Shown in pieces: positions 44,722 through 53,184 of a stretch of DNA of 64,000 nucleotides. Both the position numbers and the translations under genes were made by a program. The notes beneath the pieces are model-generated. The model made no database searches, was not told where the DNA came from, and saw only the letters and a list, made by a program, of their open reading frames with translations. The stretch is from Duganella sp. BuS-21. Lineage in GTDB: Bacteria > Pseudomonadota > Gammaproteobacteria > Burkholderiales > Burkholderiaceae_D. The DNA is taken from contig CP097466.1 in the NCBI GenBank assembly GCA_041874725.1, forward strand, positions 1,178,001 through 1,242,000. Direction: 5' to 3'. How positions within the stretch are numbered: position 1 is the stretch's first letter; every line of letters starts with the position of its first letter.

Positions 44722-46857
44722 GTGAATCAAGTGAAGAAAATAAAATATAGCGTCGGCGCCGCCTTGTGGCTGGCGGCCGGCGTGACGCAAGCGGCGGACG
44801 CCGCCGCCTCGGCCTCGGCCGTAGCCGCCGCAGACGAAACGCTGGTTGGGGCCACGGTCGTGGTCGCAGGTAAGTCGCAAAGCGCGTCCGACAAGGCCAA
44901 AGCCCGGCTCGACGAGATTGCAGGAACCGTCAGCATCGTGAACAACGCCGACGTCGAGCGCGGCCGCGCGGCCAATGCGGAAGATGTGCTGGCCTACCAG
45001 CCCGGCGTGTTTGCCGCCGCCACCAGCGGCAACGGCGCCAACAAGATTTCCATCCGTGGCTCGGGGTTGAATGCCTTCTATCAGGGCTATTCGCTCGGCA
45101 TCAAGTACCTCTACGACGGCCTGCCGATCACCGGCCCCGGCGGCACGCAGGAAGACCTGCTGACCCTGAACGGGCTCGATTACACCGAGATCCTGAACGG
45201 TGCCAACGCGTTCTCGTATGCGGCGCTGTCGCTTGGCGGCGCCATCAACTTCGTCACGCACACCGGCCGCTCCTCGCCGGGCAGTGCGGTCGGCGTGGAA
45301 GCCGGCAGCTTCGGCTATCGTAAATACGCGCTCAGTACCGGTGGCGTGTCGGCCGACAACAACACCGACTATTACCTCGCTTACTTCCGCAACGAGCGCG
45401 ATGGTTTTCAACGCGATACGCCCAACAGCGGCAATGAGTATGTCGCCAATTTTGGCCACCGTTTCAGCGACCGCGTGCAGACGCGCTTGACCATACGCCA
45501 TCGCAACGAGGAACTGCGCAACGGCAGCACGATCACCTTGGCTCAGCTGGAGGCCGATCCGCAGCAGAGCAACGCGACCACCAGCGCGCGGCGGAAAAAG
45601 GGCACCACGCTGATCACCAGCAAGACCACGTTCACGCTGGACGAGCGCGCCAAGCTGGAACTGGGCCTCGCCTACAACAACTACCCGCTGGACAACGGCT
45701 GGCGCTATTCGACCACGCCGCAGGATTGGCGTTCGACCGACGCTTCCGTGTCGCTGCGCTACCTGCGCACCGGCGACACCTGGTTCGGCAAACCGAGCGA
45801 CACCACCATCGCCTTCAGCGATACGCGCCTGCTGAAGGGCGATGTTACGGCGTACAACCAGAACATCGTGACCGCCGTGCGCTCGAACGAACGTCAGTAC
45901 GCCGTCTACTCGGGATCGCGCGACACGGTGCTGTCGTTCGCCAATGAGTTGCGTTGGAGCGAACAGTTCACCGTGTCGACCGGCTTGTCGTTCATCGAGG
46001 TGGACCGCGATGCGCACATCGACCGCACCATCCTTACCACGACCGAGAAATTCCCGCGCGCCGTGCGCTACAACGAACACGCCATCGCGCCGCGCCTCGG
46101 CTTCCGCTATCAGGCCACGCCCGAGCTGGCGGTGTTTGGCAACGTATCGCGGTCGATCGATCCGCCGGTGACGTGGCAGATGGGCAGTACCGGCGTTCCC
46201 TATATCCGCCCGCTGAAGCCGCAGAAGGCCAACACGGCGGAACTGGGTCTGCGCGCCGGGAACTACAACCATGAAGGGACGTTGTCCGTCTACCGTTCCT
46301 ATGTTCACGATGAATTGCTGTCGACGGTGGTGCGGCAGGCCAGTGCGGGTGTGGACGCACTGATTGCCAATGCCAACGCCAGCAAGACCATCCATCAAGG
46401 GATCGAAGCGGCGCTGACGTCCAAGCTGTGGGAAAGCGGCGCCGGGGATCGCCTGAGCTACCGCCAGGCTTACACCTTCAGCGATTTCTACTACCGTGGC
46501 GATGCGCGCTACGGCACGAACGAACTGCCAAGCTTGCCGCGCCGGGTGTATCAGGGCGAGTTGCTGTTGCAGCGGGCCGGAGGATTATATGCGGGCATCA
46601 GCACCCGCGCGCTGTCGGGCTACTACGTCGACTATGCCAACAGCCTGAAAGCGCCGTCGGCCGTGATCTGGGCTGCCAAGCTGGGCTATGAGGAGCCGGG
46701 CAAGAAGTGGAAAGCCTACCTCGATCTGCGCAATCTGGGCGATAAACACTATGCCTCCGCCGCCAACACGATCGATAACGCCAGGGGACTGGACTCCGCC
46801 AACTTCTATCCGGGGGATGGGTTCTCGGTGTATGGCGGTGTCGTCTATCGGTTTTAA
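44722..46857 (+). CDS. TonB-dependent outer-membrane receptor
   Basis: A 711-residue receptor with a signal peptide (GAALWLAAGVTQAADA), a plug domain (GRAANAEDVLAYQPGVFAA, then KISIRGSGLNAFYQGY) and a 22-strand-type barrel ending VVYRF. There is no N-terminal signalling (STN) domain and no adjacent sigma/anti-sigma pair. The start is GTG at 44722, with GGAG ten bases upstream. The plug resembles FecA-like siderophore receptors, but the substrate cannot be read from sequence. Confidence 0.92.
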   Translation: MNQVKKIKYSVGAALWLAAGVTQAADAAASASAVAAADETLVGATVVVAGKSQSASDKAKARLDEIAGTVSIVNNADVERGRAANAEDVLAYQPGVFAAATSGNGANKISIRGSGLNAFYQGYSLGIKYLYDGLPITGPGGTQEDLLTLNGLDYTEILNGANAFSYAALSLGGAINFVTHTGRSSPGSAVGVEAGSFGYRKYALSTGGVSADNNTDYYLAYFRNERDGFQRDTPNSGNEYVANFGHRFSDRVQTRLTIRHRNEELRNGSTITLAQLEADPQQSNATTSARRKKGTTLITSKTTFTLDERAKLELGLAYNNYPLDNGWRYSTTPQDWRSTDASVSLRYLRTGDTWFGKPSDTTIAFSDTRLLKGDVTAYNQNIVTAVRSNERQYAVYSGSRDTVLSFANELRWSEQFTVSTGLSFIEVDRDAHIDRTILTTTEKFPRAVRYNEHAIAPRLGFRYQATPELAVFGNVSRSIDPPVTWQMGSTGVPYIRPLKPQKANTAELGLRAGNYNHEGTLSVYRSYVHDELLSTVVRQASAGVDALIANANASKTIHQGIEAALTSKLWESGAGDRLSYRQAYTFSDFYYRGDARYGTNELPSLPRRVYQGELLLQRAGGLYAGISTRALSGYYVDYANSLKAPSAVIWAAKLGYEEPGKKWKAYLDLRNLGDKHYASAANTIDNARGLDSANFYPGDGFSVYGGVVYRF

Positions 46858-46886
46858 GCCAGACTGCCGCCGGGCGCGCTAGCCGC

Positions 46887-47213
46887 TCACGCCGCCAATA
46901 CCTGGCTGTTGCCACCGGCATTGCGCGGCTCGATCTCATCGATGATTTTGTGCATTGCTTGTCTGGAGGCCACTTTCAGATCGTAGGCTTGTTGTAGGTT
47001 GAGCCAAGACTGTGGGTCGCCACCGAAGTAGCGAGCTAGCCGCAGCGCGGTATCTGCGGTAATGCCACGCCTTTCGTTGACGATGTCATGGACACGCGAC
47101 GGCGTGACGTGAAGTGCCTTTGATAGCGCGTGTGGCGTCATCCCCAACGGGGCAAGAAACTCCTCCCGTAAAATCTCACCGGGATGGATGGGCCGCATTT
47201 CATTCTTCATCAT
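46887..47213 (-). CDS. higA: HigA family antitoxin (XRE-type HTH)
   Basis: A 108-residue helix-turn-helix protein: MRPIHPGEILREEFLAPLGM starts the family pattern, and HALSKALHVTPSRVHDIVNE is the DNA-binding HTH. It normally neutralises and represses the HigB RNase encoded just upstream. Here the upstream higB is deleted (47231-47361), so this is an orphan antitoxin. Base composition from about 46.9 to 47.6 kb is visibly lower in GC than the neighbours, in keeping with transfer. Confidence 0.9.
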   Translation of the reverse strand: MMKNEMRPIHPGEILREEFLAPLGMTPHALSKALHVTPSRVHDIVNERRGITADTALRLARYFGGDPQSWLNLQQAYDLKVASRQAMHKIIDEIEPRNAGGNSQVLAA

Positions 47214-47230
47214 TTCGCAGCTTCGATCAG

Positions 47231-47361
47231 TTAGTGATAGTCCGTGATTTCAACGTCTTGCGGCCCGTTCGCTGGCTGGTTCGAAAGTTAGCGAACTGCG
47301 GCACGGCCTTTCCTTCGAGCAGCTTTTTGGTCTGCTTGCACCGAAAGGACTGGATGGCCAT
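47231..47361 (-). pseudogene. higB: HigB toxin remnant with internal deletion
   Basis: On the minus strand the ATG at 47361 begins MAIQSFRCKQTKKLLEGKAV, then PQFANF, as in HigB. After about 36 codons the +1 frame gives VEITDYH and a TAA stop (47231-47233), which matches the usual HigB C-terminus. The ~50-residue core between these parts, including the catalytic region, is missing. As written, the ORF stops after 44 residues. It lies 17 bases upstream of higA. Confidence 0.78.
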
Positions 47362-47691
47362 ATTGTATGCCGTTTATCAGAGTGCGGTAAGCTACCATAG
47401 CACTCGATAAATACGTTAAGAATGAGCTCTGTCATTGCGACACGCTATTGTCGTCTTGATGATTTCAGATAGTGCTAACCGAGCCAGATTGCGGAAGCGC
47501 AAGCAAAATGTGGAGTGGTCGAATGTCGATCGATATCCTATTGGTCTGATCGTTCGGGTAACTGTTACACGGCCTCATGAGCTAGCGAAACTCAACACCG
47601 TGTGAGGCCATGAATTTTGGCGAAGGTTACGATCAAATAATAGCGGGATAGCACCGGAAATAGACTGGAGCCGAGGACTGCGGCATCCCAA
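47362..47691. other. Low-GC gap without a recognisable gene
   Basis: About 330 bases, lower in GC than the surroundings. All short open frames are broken, and no family was recognised on either strand. It may be part of the transferred higBA segment. Confidence 0.5.
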
Positions 47692-47728
47692 AACAAAAAC
47701 GCCGATCTACATGGATCGGCGTTTTGTT
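47692..47728 (-). terminator. Terminator downstream of tRNA-Phe
   Basis: AACAAAA-CGCCGATC and GATCGGCG-TTTTGTT form a 15-base stem around a six-base loop, with T-runs on both strands. It starts 12 bases after the tRNA 3' end. Confidence 0.85.
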
Positions 47729-47739
47729 AGGAATGTTTT

Positions 47740-47815
47740 TGGTGGCCCGGGGCGGAATCGAACCACCGACACAAGGATTTTCAATCCTCTGCTCTACCAA
47801 CTGAGCTACCAGGCC
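47740..47815 (-). tRNA. tRNA-Phe (GAA)
   Basis: A 76-base cloverleaf on the minus strand. The acceptor stem GGCCTGG pairs with the 3' end before the encoded CCA. The D arm reads TAGCTCAGTTGGTAGAGCA, the anticodon loop TTGAAAA has anticodon GAA, and the T loop is GGTTCGATTCC. Confidence 0.96.
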
Positions 47816-47825
47816 AAGGAGCAGA

Positions 47826-47853
47826 ATTATAGCATCTGCCGGAAAAAGCGCAA
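47826..47853 (-). promoter_or_regulatory. Promoter of tRNA-Phe
   Basis: On the minus strand TTGCGC (47853-47848) and TATAAT (47831-47826) are 16 bases apart. The -10 box ends ten bases before the mature 5' end of the tRNA. Confidence 0.75.
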
Positions 47854-47892
47854 GGGGCAAATTCTGTTTCCTACAAACGCTATAATGGACGG

Positions 47893-49113
47893 ATGAATAA
47901 GCCCACCTCTCCCGCTGCGCTGCGCGTGATCGAAAGTGATATTTGCATCGTTGGCAATGGCGCAATTGCCAAGACCGCTGCGCTGGGCCTGGCCCAGGCC
48001 GGCCTGAGTGTCACTTTGCTCGGGCCGCCGCCGTCTTCGCTACAGCAGCAGGCCGGCGAGACGGGATGGGATGCGCGCGTCTACGCGCTCAATCACACCG
48101 CACATCATCTGTTGTCGTCCCTGCGGGTCTGGGATGCGCTGGATCACGCCCGCGTGGCGCCGGTCGATGCGATGATCGTCCAGGGCGACGGCCCGCACGC
48201 CGGCGCGCTGGCCTTCGACGCCTACGGCGCCCACACCAATGCGCTGACCTGGATCCTGGAAGACCGCAACCTGAACCAGGCGCTCGACGCCGCGCTGCGC
48301 TTCGCCCAGAACGTGAAACTGGTCAGCGGCCGCGCCACCGGCCTGCTGCGCGCCGACGACAGCGCCAGCGTCCACCTCGACGACGGCACCAGCATCAAGG
48401 CCGCGCTGGTGGTCGGTGCCGACGGCGCCCAGTCCTGGGTGCGCGGCCAGTGCGACATCGGCCTCGATTATCGTAGCTACAACCAGTGCGCCGTGGTGTC
48501 CAACTTCGCATCCGAACTGCCGCACCACGGCGCCGCCTACCAGTGGTTCACCGGCGCCGAAGGCATCGTGGCGCTGCTGCCGCTGCCCGGCAACATGGTG
48601 TCGCTGGTGTGGTCCGCGCCGGAACAGCTGGCCGATACGCTGCGCACCGAATCGGCCGCGCAGATCGCCGCCCGCCTGGCCGTCTACGCGCAGGAGAAAC
48701 TGGGTGCGCTGACGCCGCTGCAGCCGGAGCTGGTGTGCGACTTCCCATTGCGTCTGGTCCGTCCGCACAGCATGATCGCGCCGCGCGTGGCCCTGATCGG
48801 CGACGCCGCCCACGTGATCCATCCGCTGGCCGGCCATGGCATGAACCTCGGCTTTGCCGATGTGGCGCAGCTGGTCAAGACGTTGTCCGAGCGCGAGCCG
48901 CAGCGCGGCATCGGCGACGACCGCGTGCTGGCCCGCTACGAACGCGCGCGCAAGGAGGACGTGCTGCTGATGCAGCTGACCACCGACGGCCTGGCGCGCT
49001 TGTTCGAGACCGATATCGGGCCCCTGCGCGTGGCGCGCAATTTGGGATTAAACTTGTTGAATAAATTACCTGTGCTGAAGCGCCGCCTCATCTCCCACGC
49101 GATGGGCAAGTAA
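47893..49113 (+). CDS. UbiH/UbiF/Coq6 family FAD-dependent hydroxylase
   Basis: A 406-residue flavoprotein monooxygenase. It has the N-terminal FAD motif ICIVGNGAIAKTAALGLAQA, the DG motif VVGADGAQSWVRG and the second FAD motif ALIGDAAHVIHPLAGHGMNL. These place it with the ubiquinone-ring hydroxylases; which ring carbon it modifies is not readable. A TATAAT box at 47881-47886 ends only six bases before the ATG, so the transcript may be leaderless. dsbC follows 33 bases downstream. Confidence 0.88.
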   Translation: MNKPTSPAALRVIESDICIVGNGAIAKTAALGLAQAGLSVTLLGPPPSSLQQQAGETGWDARVYALNHTAHHLLSSLRVWDALDHARVAPVDAMIVQGDGPHAGALAFDAYGAHTNALTWILEDRNLNQALDAALRFAQNVKLVSGRATGLLRADDSASVHLDDGTSIKAALVVGADGAQSWVRGQCDIGLDYRSYNQCAVVSNFASELPHHGAAYQWFTGAEGIVALLPLPGNMVSLVWSAPEQLADTLRTESAAQIAARLAVYAQEKLGALTPLQPELVCDFPLRLVRPHSMIAPRVALIGDAAHVIHPLAGHGMNLGFADVAQLVKTLSEREPQRGIGDDRVLARYERARKEDVLLMQLTTDGLARLFETDIGPLRVARNLGLNLLNKLPVLKRRLISHAMGK

Positions 49114-49146
49114 TCGGCAGTTGAAACAGCAGTTACCGGAGAAGTC

Positions 49147-49875
49147 ATGAGAAAGAGTAAGTTCGCGTTGTTGTCCTTGTCCGTGCTGATGGCGTCCTGC
49201 GTCGGCGCACAAACGCCGCCCAGCACGGAAGCCATCAAGAAGCTGATCGAGCCGCGCCTGGGGGTGAACGTCAAGGTCGATTCGATCAAGGAAACGCCGT
49301 ACAGCGGCCTGTATGAAGTGCGCATCGGCAGCGACATCCTCTACACCGACAAAACCGCCACCTATCTGATCAACGGCCATATCTTCAACCTCAGCACCGG
49401 CGCCGACCTGACGCGCGAGCGCATCGAGGAAATTTCGAAGATCAAGTTCTCCGATCTGCCGCTGGACAAATCCATCAAGACCGTCAAGGGCGACGGTTCG
49501 CGCGTGATCGCGGTGTTCGAAGATCCGAACTGCGGCTATTGCAAGCGCCTGCGCCAGACCACGCTCAAGGAAATCGACAACGTCACCATCTACACCTTCA
49601 TGTATAACATCCTGTCGGACGATTCGTTCGCCAAGTCGAAGAACATCTGGTGCTCGGCGGATCGCGGCAAGGCTTGGGACGACTGGATGATCGGCGGTAA
49701 AGCCGCACCGGCGGCGGCCGCGTCGTGCGAGTCGCCGAACGATGAAGTGCTGGCGCTGGGCCGCAAGCTGGGCGTGCAGGGCACGCCGGCGATTTTCTTC
49801 GCCGACGGGTCGCGCGTTCCGGGTGCGATCGACACCAAGACGCTGGAAGAGAAGTTCAGCAAGGTTAAGCAATAA
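49147..49875 (+). CDS. dsbC: DsbC-like periplasmic disulfide isomerase
   Basis: A 242-residue exported thioredoxin-fold protein. It has a signal peptide ([17 protein letters not shown]), an N-terminal dimerisation domain ([18 protein letters not shown]), the active site [12 protein letters not shown] and the cis-Pro loop [15 protein letters not shown]. It rearranges wrong disulfides in the periplasm and may also assist multi-Cys exported proteins such as those in this window. It is probably co-transcribed with the upstream hydroxylase. Confidence 0.92.
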   Translation: MRKSKFALLSLSVLMASCVGAQTPPSTEAIKKLIEPRLGVNVKVDSIKETPYSGLYEVRIGSDILYTDKTATYLINGHIFNLSTGADLTRERIEEISKIKFSDLPLDKSIKTVKGDGSRVIAVFEDPNCGYCKRLRQTTLKEIDNVTIYTFMYNILSDDSFAKSKNIWCSADRGKAWDDWMIGGKAAPAAAASCESPNDEVLALGRKLGVQGTPAIFFADGSRVPGAIDTKTLEEKFSKVKQ

Positions 49876-49903
49876 CAATCGTAGCCAAACCAGGGAGACA
49901 TGC

Positions 49904-50362
49904 ATGATCACTTTGAACGTCAATGGTAAAGATGTACAGGTGGACGCCGATCCATCGACGCCTATCCTGTGGGCCCTGCGGGATAACCTGAATATGACAG
50001 GCACCAAGTTCGGCTGCGGCATGGCGCTGTGCGGCGCCTGCACCGTGCACCTGGACGGCCAGCCGACCCGCTCCTGCGTGACGCCGATTTCGGCCGTCGC
50101 CGGGCAGAAGATCACCACCATCGAAGCCATGGAAACCGACAAGGTCGGCAAGGCCGTGCAGGATGCCTGGGTCAAGATCGATGTGCCGCAATGCGGCTAC
50201 TGCCAGAGCGGCCAGATCATGAGCGCCACGGCGCTGCTGCGCACGAATAAAAATCCTTCGGATGCCGATATCGACAACGCCATGAGCGGCAATATCTGCC
50301 GATGCGGCACCTATCAGCGCATTCGGTCCGCCATCAAAGACGCCGCCAAATCCATCGCCTGA
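49904..50362 (+). CDS. [2Fe-2S] subunit of a molybdenum hydroxylase (IorA-like)
   Basis: A 152-residue protein with two [2Fe-2S] sites: [16 protein letters not shown] plus a later Cys (TRSCVTP), and [10 protein letters not shown] with [12 protein letters not shown]. This is the small subunit of the xanthine oxidase family, in the isoquinoline 1-oxidoreductase/aldehyde oxidase branch. The start ATG at 49904 has AGGGAG upstream. The Mo subunit gene follows eleven bases later. Confidence 0.92.
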   Translation: MITLNVNGKDVQVDADPSTPILWALRDNLNMTGTKFGCGMALCGACTVHLDGQPTRSCVTPISAVAGQKITTIEAMETDKVGKAVQDAWVKIDVPQCGYCQSGQIMSATALLRTNKNPSDADIDNAMSGNICRCGTYQRIRSAIKDAAKSIA

Positions 50363-50372
50363 GGAAAACACC

Positions 50373-52601
50373 ATGCGTATCGAATGGATTAATCAAGGCA
50401 TGACGATGAGCGCTTCGTCGTCGGACTCCGGCCTGTCGCGCCGCAGCTTCATGAAAACCGGTGCAGTGGCCGGCGGTGGCCTGGTACTGGGCTTCTTCCT
50501 GCCCGGCGCCGGCCGCTTCGCCAACGCGCAGCAGCCGCCGGCGACGGTGCATCAGCCCAACGCTTTCCTGCGGATTACGCCGGACAACCGGGTGACGGTG
50601 CAGGTCAACCGACTGGAATTCGGCCAGGGTGTGCAGACTTCGCTGCCGATGCTGATCGCCGAAGAGCTGGAGGCCGATTGGTCGCTGGTGGACGGCGCGT
50701 TGGCGCCGGCAGGTGATCAGTACAAGGATCCGCTGTTCGGCATCCAGATCACCGGCGGCTCGGGCAGCGTGGCGCATTCCTTCATCCAGTACCGCGAAAT
50801 CGGCGCCAGGGCGCGCATGATGCTGGTAGCGGCGGCGGCCGAACAGTGGCAGGTGCCGGCCGACCAGATCAAGACCGTCAAGAGCACGCTGATCGGACCT
50901 GCGGGGCAGCGTGCCACGTACGGTTCGCTGGCCGATGCGGCCATGAAGCAGCCGGTGCCCGCCACCGTCAAGCTGAAGGATCCGAAGGACTTCACTCTCA
51001 TTGGCAAGCCGGTCAAGCGTCTTGACGCGCGCGCCAAGTCCACCGGCAAGCAGCAGTTCGGCATGGACTTCAAGGCGCCCGACAGCAAGGTTGCGGTGGT
51101 GGCGCGTCCGCCGGTGTTCGGCGCCAAGGTGGCCAAGTTCGACGCCAGCAAGGCCAAGGCCATCAAGGGCGTGATCGACGTGCTGGAAGTGAAGACCGAC
51201 CGTGGCGGCAGTGGCGTGGTGGTGATCGCCGACGGTTACTGGCCAGCGAAGAGCGGCCGCGAAGCGTTGGCCATTGATTGGGACACCAGCGGCGTCGAGA
51301 AAGTCAGCAGCGACAAGCAGCTGGGCGAGTACAAGGCGCTGGCGCAAAAGCCGGGCAATCCCGCGCGCAAGGCCGATATCTCGAAGTTGGCCGGCGCGGC
51401 GAAGAAAATCTCCGCCGTCTATGAGTTCCCGTATCTGGCGCACGCGCCGATGGAGCCGCTGAACTGCGTGGTCGACCTGCGCAAGGACGGTTGCACCGTG
51501 TGGGCCGGTTCACAGTTCCAGACTGTGGACCAGGGCGCTATCGCCGCCACCGCCGGTTTGAAGCCGGAACAGGTGACGCTGAATACGATGATGGCCGGCG
51601 GCGGTTTCGGCCGCCGCGCAGTGCCGACTTCCGACTATCTGGTGGAAGCGGTCAACATCGCCAAGGTGTGGCAGGCCGCTGGCCACAAGGAGCCGATTAA
51701 AGTCGTCTGGAGCCGCGAGGACGACATCAAGGGCGGCTACTACCGTCCGTCGCACGTGCACCGCGCCGACATCGGCATCGATGCCAAGGGCGAGATCGTG
51801 GCCTGGGATCATGTGATCGTCGGCCAGTCCATCATTACCGGCACGCCGTTCGAGGCGGTGATGATGAAGGACGGCGTGGATTCGACCATGGTGGAAGGCA
51901 TGGGCAAGCCATACGACGTGCCGTTGAACTTGAGCGTACACAACGTCAAGGCCAATGTGCCGGTGTTGTGGTGGCGCTCCGTCGGCTCGACCCACACCGC
52001 CTTTGTGATGGAAACCCTGATCGACGAAGCCGCGCACGCGGCCAAGATGGATCCGGTGGCCTACCGCAGGAAGCTGATGGGCGAGGAGGGCAAGCGCCAC
52101 ATGGCCGCGCTGGACCTGGCCGTGGCCAAATCCGGCTACGGCAAGAAGGCTTTGCCGAAAGGCCAGGCTTATGGACTGGCCGTGCATGATTCGTTCAACA
52201 CCGTGATCGCTTACGTTGTGGTGGCGTCGATCAAGAACGGCCAGCCCAAGCTGCTCAAGGTCACTGCCGGCGTCCACTGCAACACGGCGGTCAATCCCTT
52301 GACCATCGAAGCGCAGATCCAGGGCGCGGCACTGATGGGCCTCGGCATGACCCTGCCGGGCGCCGCCATCACGCTGAAGGACGGCGTGGTGGAGCAACAG
52401 AACTTCAGCGACTACACGGTGGCGCGCATGACCGACATGCCGAAGATCGACGTCCACATCGTGCCGTCGAACGATCCGCCTACCGGCATGGGCGAACCGG
52501 GCCTGCCGCCGCTGGCGCCGGCCTTCGCCAACGCCCTGTTCAAGTTGACCGGCAAGCGCCTGCGCAAACTGCCGTTCGACCTGGCCAGCGCCCAGGCGTA
52601 A
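50373..52601 (+). CDS. Molybdopterin-binding subunit of a molybdenum hydroxylase (IorB-like)
   Basis: A 742-residue protein with a Tat signal (SRRSFMKTGAVAGGG, Arg23-Arg24), so the folded enzyme is exported to the periplasm; the small subunit lacks a signal and presumably hitch-hikes. Mo-cofactor motifs include NTMMAGGGFGRRAVPTSDY, VPVLWWRSVGSTHTAF and the final GMGEPGLPPLAPAFANAL, where Glu is the catalytic base of the family. The partner electron acceptor is not encoded here, but a c-type cytochrome is common in relatives. Substrate unknown (N-heterocycle or aldehyde). Confidence 0.9.
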   Translation: MRIEWINQGMTMSASSSDSGLSRRSFMKTGAVAGGGLVLGFFLPGAGRFANAQQPPATVHQPNAFLRITPDNRVTVQVNRLEFGQGVQTSLPMLIAEELEADWSLVDGALAPAGDQYKDPLFGIQITGGSGSVAHSFIQYREIGARARMMLVAAAAEQWQVPADQIKTVKSTLIGPAGQRATYGSLADAAMKQPVPATVKLKDPKDFTLIGKPVKRLDARAKSTGKQQFGMDFKAPDSKVAVVARPPVFGAKVAKFDASKAKAIKGVIDVLEVKTDRGGSGVVVIADGYWPAKSGREALAIDWDTSGVEKVSSDKQLGEYKALAQKPGNPARKADISKLAGAAKKISAVYEFPYLAHAPMEPLNCVVDLRKDGCTVWAGSQFQTVDQGAIAATAGLKPEQVTLNTMMAGGGFGRRAVPTSDYLVEAVNIAKVWQAAGHKEPIKVVWSREDDIKGGYYRPSHVHRADIGIDAKGEIVAWDHVIVGQSIITGTPFEAVMMKDGVDSTMVEGMGKPYDVPLNLSVHNVKANVPVLWWRSVGSTHTAFVMETLIDEAAHAAKMDPVAYRRKLMGEEGKRHMAALDLAVAKSGYGKKALPKGQAYGLAVHDSFNTVIAYVVVASIKNGQPKLLKVTAGVHCNTAVNPLTIEAQIQGAALMGLGMTLPGAAITLKDGVVEQQNFSDYTVARMTDMPKIDVHIVPSNDPPTGMGEPGLPPLAPAFANALFKLTGKRLRKLPFDLASAQA

Positions 52602-52609
52602 TCAAGCGG

Positions 52610-53176
52610 ATGGCTTTAACCGGCATCCTGCTGGCAGCCGGTCGCGGTCGACGCTTCGACCCGTCCGGCGTACAAAACAAACTGCTGCAAACCATGGCGG
52701 ACGGCGACATCGTCGTTGCCGCCAGTGCCAGGAATATGCTGGCCGTGCTGCCACGCGTGGTGGCCGTGGTGCGCGAAGGCGACGACAAGGTCGCCGCGCT
52801 GCTGGGCCGCCTCGGTTGCGAAGTGCGCGTCTGCGTCGATGCGGACCTGGGGATGGCTGAATCCCTCCTCACCGCGATTGAACACACCAGGGGCGCAGAA
52901 GGGTGGCTGATCGGCCTGGGCGACATGCCGCGCGTGCGCCCCGACACCATGCGCGCCCTGGTCGCTACAATAGAGCGCGGCGCACGCATCGCCGCGCCGG
53001 TGTTCGAAGGGCGGCGCGGCAATCCGGTCGCCTTCAGTTCTTATCACCTGCCGTTGCTGCTGGCGGTGGAAGGCGACCAGGGGGCGCGCGCGATTTTAAA
53101 AAGCCACACGGTCAGCGAAGTGGCGGTTGATGATGACGGCGTGGTGCGCGACATCGACACGCCGGGCGATCTATAA
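52610..53176 (+). CDS. MocA-like molybdenum cofactor cytidylyltransferase
   Basis: A 188-residue nucleotidyltransferase with LTGILLAAGRGRRFD and LIGLGDMPRVRPDTM (the metal-binding Asp region). It probably makes the cytosine-dinucleotide form of the Mo cofactor used by the xanthine-oxidase-family enzyme encoded eight bases upstream. The gene order IorA-IorB-MocA supports this; MobA-type GMP transfer is the alternative. Confidence 0.84.
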   Translation: MALTGILLAAGRGRRFDPSGVQNKLLQTMADGDIVVAASARNMLAVLPRVVAVVREGDDKVAALLGRLGCEVRVCVDADLGMAESLLTAIEHTRGAEGWLIGLGDMPRVRPDTMRALVATIERGARIAAPVFEGRRGNPVAFSSYHLPLLLAVEGDQGARAILKSHTVSEVAVDDDGVVRDIDTPGDL

Positions 53177-53184
53177 CAGGATTT

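Noticed and set aside
47250..47435. 61-codon minus-strand frame over the higB remnant
   Set aside because: It is in a different frame from the HigB similarity and shows no family resemblance.
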